Shown here in pieces: positions 57,001 to 64,000 of a stretch of 64,000 bases of DNA. The notes beneath the pieces are model-generated. The model saw only the letters and a list, made by a program, of their open reading frames with translations. It did no database searches and was not told the DNA's origin. Position numbers and translations under genes: made by a program. Location of the stretch: the NCBI GenBank assembly GCA_963930775.1, contig OZ005701.1, forward strand, positions 5,463,669 to 5,527,668. Direction: 5' to 3'. Position 1 is the stretch's first letter. Each line of letters starts with the position of its first letter. This DNA comes from Cliona cf. orientalis. Its lineage: Eukaryota; Porifera; Demospongiae; Clionaida; Clionaidae.

Positions 57001-59053
57001 CCTCTCAGATTCTGCAAGGATTAAAGAGCCAACGACTTGTCCACCCTCCCTGGACCAGACCTTCATACAGGTTAATTACAGTGTATACTGATATAATTGC
57101 TGACTTTAGCTTCTTACTTAAGCTTACTGCAATGACTAGTATTCTATTGTAGTTAAGTTAGCATACCTCATTACCACTTGAATCATAACAATGGCCATGG
57201 CAAGTGGTATTATTGATAGTAAGGCTCATAATAAGATATCATCACTGTCTTTTACAGCAATTTGGCCTATGCCTTGATTGGTAATTGCCTGGTAGAACAC
57301 TTTTATCCAAGCTGGACATTTGAGCAGTATGTTCAAAAGTATATTCTGGGACCTCTCCAAATGTACCAAACTGGATTCACACACACAACCAGGTAATTAT
57401 TGGCAATTACCAGCTTTAACAGTTTCAGTAACAAAATTTATGCTGACTGCTGTTATTAAATAGGATTCAGCGGCAGATGGCAACTGGGTACAATATTGAT
57501 GGTTCAGTAGCACCTCTCCTGGATCTTGGTTGGATTTCACCAGCTGGACAAATGTTCTCATCGGCTAAAGATCTGGACAGAGTAAATCTGCATCTATAAT
57601 CTTATCAATAGCCATGCATGCGTCATTATCATAATAATATTATGTTATTTTGATTCAGTTTGCAAGATTCTTTATGAGCGATAGTGATAGTGCACGAGAC
57701 AATTTTGTACTTTCTCCATCTCTGAGGAAGCAGATGCAAATCCAGAGTAAGCATTAATTACGTTTAGGAGATTTCTATGTGATTTGAAGGCCGAAGGACT
57801 CTTAGATTGTATATACTTCAGAATGTTGAGTGAAGTGAAAGTTCTATGAGAGCCCTGAGGTCACATAGAAACCAACTAACAGGGTTTCATAGTTTAATGC
57901 ATTGCTATATAGAGCAAGAAGACAAAACTTGTAGCTATAGGTGACTATTAGAAGCTTGCAGTAGCTAACAGCTATTGTCTAAGATAAAGATATTATATTA
58001 TGGTCTGAATGGCTAATTAGTGATTTTCTCTTCTTTATACAGCATTCACCAACAGAGATGGGCTGACAGGATTTGGCACTCCGTGGGAGATTCGATTCCA
58101 TGCTAACTACACCATTCTCAGAAAGGGGGGCAATATTCCCGGATATTCATCTCTGCTCAGTTTTGTGCCTGAGCTCCAACTCAGTATGCAAGCCATCATT
58201 ACCTCTATTGATTTAGTTGCATCTTTTTAATAACAGTGTGGCTATAGAAACTTACTATACGGGCATGGTAGTTTTCCCTCCATAGGATTTGATACCTACG
58301 TATTAGTCAATAGGATTTGATATAGTTGAGGGTAAATAGGAAGAGAACCACTATCAATAGACAGCTGTAGAACACATTTCTCTTGTATGGGACCCCTGAG
58401 TCTGAGGCATTCTGAAACTAGAACTATAATGTACAATCAGGCTTAATTAAGTTTCTGGGTATGCACTAAAATTGTTCTCATTCCTTTTATAGGTGTTAAC
58501 ATCTTGTTTTCTGGAGTGGTCAATGAATTCAGTATTTCCAATGAAGTGTACCACGTTCTCATCCCAGCTATGGTGGAGGCACTGACTGAACTTGAGACAA
58601 CTTATCCTTATCCTCCAGACCCTGAGGTTTATGAAGGAGAATATTCTCTGATTGGAGTTCCCGGACAACTAAATGTTAACATTGTCACTTTCCAAGATCA
58701 ACTGCTCGTGACTGGCCCATTTAATGTTCTTCTGGCATATAGAGATCCATTACACTTGCAGGTAACTCTCACAGCCTCTGCTCTATTTACGTACCTTATT
58801 AACCAACATCTATGGTATTTTGACTGTAACCTTTAATCTATAGCTATAGCACATACCTCAACGAAGAAAATTATTGTGATCCACATATTTTTACTTACAG
58901 ATTGTATTTCCCGATAATACTCAACCATGCCTCATTGGAGAACTTCTGGCTATCCAGGGAGAGTGGTTGTACTTTGCAGAACCAATTAATGGCAAGTCAC
59001 CATCGTTTACAATTCCTGGATATCTAAACAATGTTGTGTTTCAACGCATTTAA
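54081..59053 (+). CDS. Secreted serine beta-lactamase/PBP-like protein (LACTBL1-like)
   Basis: Eleven exons: 54,081-54,185; 54,309-54,500; 56,530-56,667; 56,738-56,866; 56,934-57,070; 57,258-57,392; 57,464-57,581; 57,659-57,746; 58,043-58,183; 58,493-58,761; 58,901-59,053. All are GT-AG with consistent phases for 1,605 bp (534 aa plus stop). Residues 1-23 (RRYQLFLLFLNCVLCS) look like a signal peptide. The beta-lactamase fold runs about 100-400, with SxxK as S139-V-S-K142 in FRVGSVSKVF and YxN as Y233-S-N235. The third motif is GGNIPG (376-381) rather than KTG or HTG, as in many animal members. A C-terminal beta domain follows (about 435-534). Such proteins derive from class C beta-lactamase/PBP hydrolases, and the animal substrate is mostly unknown. 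The active-site residues are kept, so it may be active. Intron 2 is 2.0 kb because of two repeats. Confidence 0.9.
54591..55579. mobile_element. Foldback-like element in LACTB-like intron 2
   Basis: The left end aagggttactgcaaaacctg is mirrored by caggttttgcagttaccctt. The inverted match continues at least 90 bases through a GGACTCTGGACT minisatellite and acgaccattaccag. The interior has no transposase. Confidence 0.75.
55605..56460 (+). repeat. Large copy of the GCGCATGCGC repeat type in intron 2
   Basis: It starts attaaccctcggcgcatgcg with its inverted partner cgcgagggttacggta, then (CTGT)n (55,648-55,665), and ends tgtgctcgagagagctctag. The end is shared with 52,570 and 9,625. The fragment at 13,890-13,975 is an inverted relative. 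Confidence 0.65.
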
Positions 59054-59198
59054 TAGGAGATCATTATGATACTAGGTGTTATTGCCTTCTAATCCTCTTA
59101 ATTTTGACAATAATTGAGTACGGAAGTTATGCTGAACACATAATTTTTATACCATTAATTTTCACAATTTACATTATTGTATTAATAGTTACATGATC

Positions 59199-59204
59199 AA
59201 TAAA
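59199..59204 (+). terminator. Poly(A) signal of the LACTB-like gene
   Basis: The first AATAAA downstream of the stop (146 bases after it). Confidence 0.6.
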
Positions 59205-59307
59205 CTAATACGCTATCCTGTGTCTAGCATTGAAGCTATTGGTTGATTTATATAACATTTACCACTAGATAATTTTTGCATTCAAGAGTTAATTAAACTT
59301 AGAATGG

Positions 59308-59389
59308 CAGTTAACAATAAGTCACCATCATTCACAATTCCTGGGTATCTAAACAATACTGATTATTGTCTTCATCGCATCCAATAGCT
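59308..59389 (+). pseudogene. Decayed copy of the LACTB-like last exon
   Basis: It matches the end of exon 11: NNKSPSFTIPGYLNN against NGKSPSFTIPGYLNN, then diverges (TDYCLHRIQ and stop against VVFQRI and stop). It lies 260 bases past the gene, suggesting a small tandem duplication of the 3' end. It could serve as an alternative terminal exon, but no acceptor is clear. Confidence 0.7.
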
Positions 59390-59520
59390 AAAAACATTGT
59401 TACTTCTTTGTTCTTATAATTATGCTATAGTTACCACCTATAATTATTGTACTTGGTTGTTGTGTGTAATAATAGACTATAGCTAAGAGATGTATACTTA
59501 TTCGCTAAGACACCATAATA

Positions 59521-59610
59521 CTAGGCTAGAAGTGAGAGAAGTGCTGACCCTGGAAAAAAATCCAGAATCCAGCCGAGCTGAGATTCGAATGATGAGGACT
59601 GCTAGGAGGG
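59521..59610 (-). repeat. tRNA-derived SINE-like fragment (minus)
   Basis: Read on the minus strand it has a B-box-like ATTCGAATCTC followed by cagctcggctggattctgg and tcagcacttctctcacttct. The same tail occurs on the plus strand at 59,826-59,850. Confidence 0.55.
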
Positions 59611-59735
59611 CCTTGGTCTAGGCTGTAGCTGCTCTGTAGCAAGTACAATTCAGTCCCACCACTCTGAGAGGAGAGACGTGTAGCTGGGATTTGAATGAGG
59701 CCCTATGAAATACCATCTTCCTACACTCTGTTGCC

Positions 59736-59860
59736 ACTTGGGTGCATGCAGTAGCTCAGTGGTGAGCGTATTTGATTAGCAATCAGAAGTTCCCGAGTTT
59801 GCATCTCAGCTGGATCCTGGGATCAGCACTTCTGTTACTTCTAGCCTATTTTTACCAGGC
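59736..59860 (+). repeat. tRNA-derived SINE-like copy (plus)
   Basis: An A-box-like tagctcagtggtgagcg and, 35 bases on, a B-box-like gagtttgcatctc, then cagctggatcctgg and the shared tail atcagcacttctgttacttct. It is too diverged and too long to be a functional tRNA gene. Confidence 0.6.
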
Positions 59861-60233
59861 AATAGGTAATAAGCCCTTGTATGCATAATACATATACACT
59901 CTGAGTGGTTTTGCTACATTAGACAATGGTGCAGGGAAATGACTTGTTTGTGATTAGCTAACGACTTAAGTCATTATAGTTGGCTTTCGTTTGGGAATTC
60001 AGGAATGTATGTATTTGTTGATTCTTACTCAGTCTTGTGATTATGAGAACTAAGCAGTATTTACTTTCTTATAAAGAAAACAAGAAAACATCCCCGAGGG
60101 ATTGTAGTTCTCCATACAACACATAGAGCATAAAAGTGCAGATCATACAGATCAATCTCTAGATCTGAGTGCAGAAGTTTAAGTCATAGTTATTGACTGT
60201 CCATTATTTCCTTGCTGTAAGTTTGATGCAAGT

Positions 60234-63200
60234 ATGAGTGTTTATCGGCTAGTGACAATTATAGCTTCTTCATTACTACTCTTTGTGAGTTTCCAGCTTT
60301 GTGTGGTAGTGTGTGAGGTACATTACATCATACCAACAGATGGTGAGCCTTGTTCTGTTGAAGTTTGCCTGACACTTTCACAGTTTGCTGAAAATTCTGC
60401 CAACAACGTCGACTCAAATATTACTCTGTTCATCATCGGAGGAAATCATGATCTTGATAGAGAGATATCACTTTCAAATAAAGAACAAATCTCCATTTTG
60501 TCACGAAGTGACTCCATTGAGGGTTCTGTTGTGACATGTTCTCCTCACAATGCTCGTTTCAGCCTGGTAGATAGCAGTCATGTTCATATACAGGGAATTG
60601 AGTTTGTGGGCTGTGATAGTAATATCACCAGGGTTGATCAAGCACTCATCATCAACTCAAAATTCCTTAATAGCTCACAATCTTCCCTAACAATCCTTGA
60701 TTCCCGTGTTAATATGAAGTCAACTTCTTTTAATTCCAACACTAATGGAATATTATATCGAAATGAGCAATCCTTTAGGTACCTTCCAGTGATGCCTGGC
60801 ACTTTCAATTATAGTCCAAAATCTTTTAGAGTGGGAGGAGCACTTATTATGACCAACAGTACCCTTGTGTGTGATTTTTGTCAATTTAATGGTAACACTG
60901 CCAATGTTGGTGGAGCACTATTCTCAGAGCATGGAAGTAATGTTACTATTAGGAGCTCATCCTTTACCTCCAACCATGCCAAGGACTGTCACTACAGCCT
61001 CTGCTTGGGGGGAGTGATGTACGCTGATATGACATCTGATATCAAAATACAAAACTGCTCTTTCCAAAACAATACATCCGATCAATATGGTGGTATTATT
61101 GCTATTACTAAATCAAGTCAAGTGAGTTACAATATTTACAATTCAAGTAGTGGGGGAGATGCTTCTCTATCAATACAAACATGCAGATTTCTCAATAACA
61201 GAGCTCAGATTGGTGGAACTATTTATTTATACAATAGTAGTGCAAACATTAATATTTTTGACAGTACATTCCAGGATAACAAAGCAATATTGATAGGAGG
61301 AATTATAGTATCCAATGCAAGCAGCTTTGTTGTACTCCATAGCAGCTACTTCGCATTCAATACAGCTAAACGTGGAGGTGTGGTGAGCATTCATAACAAC
61401 AGTACAGTACATATAGAAGGTTGCAATTTAGAGCAAAATACTGCACATGACAGTGGTGGCACTGTATTAGCAGAGCTCAATAGCACTGTGGTATTTCAAA
61501 ACAGCTCTTTTATCAAAAATTCAGCCAATGGGGGCGAAGGTGGGGTGGCCATGATTTTAAATAGCATGGTTACAATTAACGACAGCAACATTTTTAGCAA
61601 CTCTGCTACTAGTGGGGGAGTGCTGTATGCACAAATGATCAGCTCCATAACTATTCAGAGAAGCTGCTTTATCAATAACATGGTTGCTCACAGTGGAACA
61701 GTTGCCACCTTAATTGAAAAGAGTATGATGACAGTGATAGAAGGTGAGTTTATTGAAAATACAGCGGGATTGGACGGAGGCACTATTATGGCAAGAAATC
61801 TAAGTTCAGTTACAATCAGAAATAGTAAATTCTCTCTCAATTCTGCCGGTGTTTATGGTGGAGCCTTACACATAAAGGATAGCAGTGTTACATTTATTAT
61901 TGACAGCCATTTTGATAGAAATTTTGCAGTTGATGGAGGAGTTATCAATAGTTTTAATTTCAGTACTATAAAAGTGTACAGCAGCAATTTTTCCAACAAC
62001 AAGGCAAGTATTAACGGTGGAGTGATAAGCATGAAATATAGCAGTAATTCTTCGATTGAAAAGAGTAAATTTTATGATAATATTGCTGTTGATGTTGGTG
62101 GCGTTATTTATATAGAAGGTCAGGCCAATGTCAGCCTTGAGGAAGCTGTGTTCACCAACAATTCAGCAACATTTGGAGGCACAGTGGCAATGCGTAGAGA
62201 ATGTACCATTAAAATTAACAAATGTATAGGTGATTTGAATACTGCTAGAGTGGATGGAGCATTTCTCTATTCCCGCACAAACAGTAACACAGCAATCAGC
62301 AACAGTTCATTTATAAACAACAAAGCAACAAATAATGGAATTGTGGTAGTATCTGACTCCAGCAAAAATATGATTGAGACGAGTACATTTATTGAGAATA
62401 CAGTTGGTCACGATGGAGCTGTTATTTTCATACATGATAGAAGTTCTGCTGTCATTGATAGCTCTAATTTCACCAGTAACTGGGCTAATAACTCAGGAGG
62501 AGTTATCTACACACGAAGGTACTGCAATCTGATTATCAGTGGTGGCTACTTTTACAATAACTCAGCTGAAAATTCCGGGGGAGCAGTATGCATTCAAGGT
62601 GATAGTGATGTCAGCATAGAAGGTAGCACCTTCTCTAACAATAAAGCTGATTATGGAGGAGCAGTGCGCATGTACATTCGATCGAAAATAAACATTACCG
62701 ATTGCCAGTTCAATAATAATGAAGCAAACATTGGTGGAGGAACCTTAGCTAGTTATAAGCTCAGTATTGTATCTGTGCAAAGCAGTGAGTTCATTGGCAA
62801 CTCAGCAGACTATGGTGGAGTTGTAATTGCATATCAGTTTAGTGCTGTGATCTTTGATAATGTCAGGTGTATCAATAATACAGCCAGATCTGGAGGAGTA
62901 ATCAACATGAATCAAGGAAGTATCACTAAAATGAGCGGTAGTAACTTTACGTATAATATAGCTGAAGTTGGTGGAGTACTGAATGCTCAGCATGGAGAGG
63001 TACTGGTTAAGAACTCTATCTTTGATTATAATCGTGCAAGACTCAGTGGTGGCGCAATATACACTGATGACTCCAGCTCTACAAGTATTTTCACAACAAC
63101 ATTCTTGAATAATACTGCTGAAAATGATGGTGGTGCAATTGGGATTTTAGATAGCACTGTCAAAATTCTAGAGGGTAGTAACTTCCTGAAGAATACAGCA

Positions 63201-64000
63201 AATGATTTTGGAGGAGTTGTTTATGCACAAAATTCTAGCATAACCATGTCTGATGCTGTCTTTGAATACTCCATCTCTGGAAGGAGCGGAGGAGTCTTGA
63301 GTGCAAAGAATAGTTCAATAAACATTAGTGCTTGTTCATTCACCAACAATAATGCTTCAAGGAAGGGAGGAGCTTTGACCGTGTATACGAACAGTCACTT
63401 AATGATTCTTAACAGCACTTTAATATACAATACAGCGAGTGATTCTGGAGGGGCTTTGTATCTAGCAGAAACAAGCAACAGTACAATTGACAACAGCAGG
63501 TTTCATTACAACATAGCAAAAGAGAGTGGTGGAGCAATGTTTGCTACAATAAAGTCAGTGATAAATATCACAAGCAGTATATTCAGAAATAATACAGCCA
63601 AAATGGGAGCTGGTATAAACGTTTCACAGAATAGCTCAATCTCATTTGATAACAACTCATTCACTGATACTCAGATTTGTGAAAATACAGCAACACAGAT
63701 TGGAGGAGGCATCCTACTTACTGAAAGTATTCTATATTTCATGACGAATACAACTATCTACCATAATATAGCATCAGAATGTGGTGGTGGAATTCACGCT
63801 ACTAAATCAGACATAATCTTTCGAAGATCAATAGTTTTTGACAGCAATCAAGCAAGCAGTGGTGGTGGTATCTGCCTTGCTACATCCTATTTGAAAACCA
63901 GTGAACAGTTTGAAATTGTCAAATTTTTCAAGAACCATGCCAATATTGGAGGAGCACTGTATGTAAGTGATAGTGCTGACAACACTACATGTTTTGGCAA
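60234..64000 (+). CDS. Giant secreted Pmp-like beta-helix repeat protein (5' part, runs off the window)
   Basis: An uninterrupted frame of 1,255 codons from ATG at 60,234 to the window edge, with no stop and no intron, unlike its intron-rich neighbours. Residues 1-27 (VTIIASSLLLFVSFQLCVVV core) are a signal peptide. After a region of about 190 residues with paired cysteines come about 38 repeats of roughly 25-33 residues with the core FxxNxA-x(2-5)-GG-[AVT]-[IVLM], for example FINNKAT, FTNNSATFGG and FRNNTA. This FxxN plus GGA[IL] pattern is that of the chlamydial polymorphic outer membrane protein repeat and forms a right-handed parallel beta-helix (pectin-lyase-like) surface. Asn is abundant, giving many N-glycosylation sites. 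No autotransporter barrel is visible in this part. It is probably extracellular or cell-surface in a metazoan; its role (adhesion, recognition) is unknown. The C-terminus would decide between a membrane-anchored and a secreted form. Confidence 0.88.
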   Translation, partial: MSVYRLVTIIASSLLLFVSFQLCVVVCEVHYIIPTDGEPCSVEVCLTLSQFAENSANNVDSNITLFIIGGNHDLDREISLSNKEQISILSRSDSIEGSVVTCSPHNARFSLVDSSHVHIQGIEFVGCDSNITRVDQALIINSKFLNSSQSSLTILDSRVNMKSTSFNSNTNGILYRNEQSFRYLPVMPGTFNYSPKSFRVGGALIMTNSTLVCDFCQFNGNTANVGGALFSEHGSNVTIRSSSFTSNHAKDCHYSLCLGGVMYADMTSDIKIQNCSFQNNTSDQYGGIIAITKSSQVSYNIYNSSSGGDASLSIQTCRFLNNRAQIGGTIYLYNSSANINIFDSTFQDNKAILIGGIIVSNASSFVVLHSSYFAFNTAKRGGVVSIHNNSTVHIEGCNLEQNTAHDSGGTVLAELNSTVVFQNSSFIKNSANGGEGGVAMILNSMVTINDSNIFSNSATSGGVLYAQMISSITIQRSCFINNMVAHSGTVATLIEKSMMTVIEGEFIENTAGLDGGTIMARNLSSVTIRNSKFSLNSAGVYGGALHIKDSSVTFIIDSHFDRNFAVDGGVINSFNFSTIKVYSSNFSNNKASINGGVISMKYSSNSSIEKSKFYDNIAVDVGGVIYIEGQANVSLEEAVFTNNSATFGGTVAMRRECTIKINKCIGDLNTARVDGAFLYSRTNSNTAISNSSFINNKATNNGIVVVSDSSKNMIETSTFIENTVGHDGAVIFIHDRSSAVIDSSNFTSNWANNSGGVIYTRRYCNLIISGGYFYNNSAENSGGAVCIQGDSDVSIEGSTFSNNKADYGGAVRMYIRSKINITDCQFNNNEANIGGGTLASYKLSIVSVQSSEFIGNSADYGGVVIAYQFSAVIFDNVRCINNTARSGGVINMNQGSITKMSGSNFTYNIAEVGGVLNAQHGEVLVKNSIFDYNRARLSGGAIYTDDSSSTSIFTTTFLNNTAENDGGAIGILDSTVKILEGSNFLKNTANDFGGVVYAQNSSITMSDAVFEYSISGRSGGVLSAKNSSINISACSFTNNNASRKGGALTVYTNSHLMILNSTLIYNTASDSGGALYLAETSNSTIDNSRFHYNIAKESGGAMFATIKSVINITSSIFRNNTAKMGAGINVSQNSSISFDNNSFTDTQICENTATQIGGGILLTESILYFMTNTTIYHNIASECGGGIHATKSDIIFRRSIVFDSNQASSGGGICLATSYLKTSEQFEIVKFFKNHANIGGALYVSDSADNTTCFG

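Noticed and set aside
1..64000. CRISPR arrays, bacterial operons, rRNA genes
   Set aside because: No regularly spaced repeats with unique spacers, no Shine-Dalgarno-led gene strings, no rRNA-like sequence. Genes have spliceosomal introns.

Overview
The window looks like animal nuclear DNA, most likely from a demosponge. That placement is an inference: it rests on compact animal gene models (TBC1D15, TOLLIP and a LACTBL1-like protein) with short GT-AG introns, a huge secreted beta-helix protein, very frequent TACATGTA palindromes outside exons, and many short inverted-repeat transposons. There is no bacterial operon, CRISPR array, rRNA or intact tRNA gene.

Region 1 (about 66-31,261) is a segmental-duplication array lying inside a minus-strand ankyrin-repeat gene. 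Unit A (66-11,082, 11.0 kb), unit B (11,083-28,479, 17.4 kb) and the start of unit C (28,480-29,536) are copies of one segment. A 5' exon at 31,071-31,261 opens with a strong Kozak ATG and ends in the middle of an ankyrin repeat. Five further ankyrin exons (at 21.5, 15.4, 14.3, 5.5 and 2.4 kb) are all phase 2-2, so every one can join in frame. Unit B is longer than A mainly because of extra DNA: at least six inverted-repeat elements, a MULE transposase fragment, a 2.5 kb segment and a 1.15 kb local duplication. Unit A supplies the empty sites.

Region 2 (31,262-41,823) holds an intact 15-exon TBC1D15/17-like Rab GTPase-activating protein gene on the minus strand (781 codons plus stop, all phases consistent). 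Facing away from it is a single-exon gene for a stand-alone M35-prodomain-like beta-sandwich protein. The two share a 668 bp divergent promoter interval. The TBC1D15 introns carry a THAP-encoding transposon remnant and four MITEs.

Region 3 (41,824-54,080) is mostly intergenic and transposon DNA around an 8-exon TOLLIP gene on the minus strand (317 aa, Tollip-type N-terminus, C2 and CUE domains).

Region 4 (54,081-64,000) holds an 11-exon plus-strand secreted serine beta-lactamase/penicillin-binding-like gene (534 aa, SxxK and YxN motifs), a decayed copy of its last exon, two opposed tRNA-derived SINE-like repeats, and then a giant intronless reading frame from 60,234 to the window edge. That frame encodes a signal peptide and about 38 FxxN...GGxx repeats of the polymorphic-outer-membrane-protein (Pmp)-like beta-helix type.

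TBC1D15 (Rab7 and mitochondria/lysosome dynamics) and TOLLIP (ubiquitin-linked endosome and autophagy sorting) are both endolysosomal trafficking factors. The window shows no evidence of co-regulation beyond their being neighbours.
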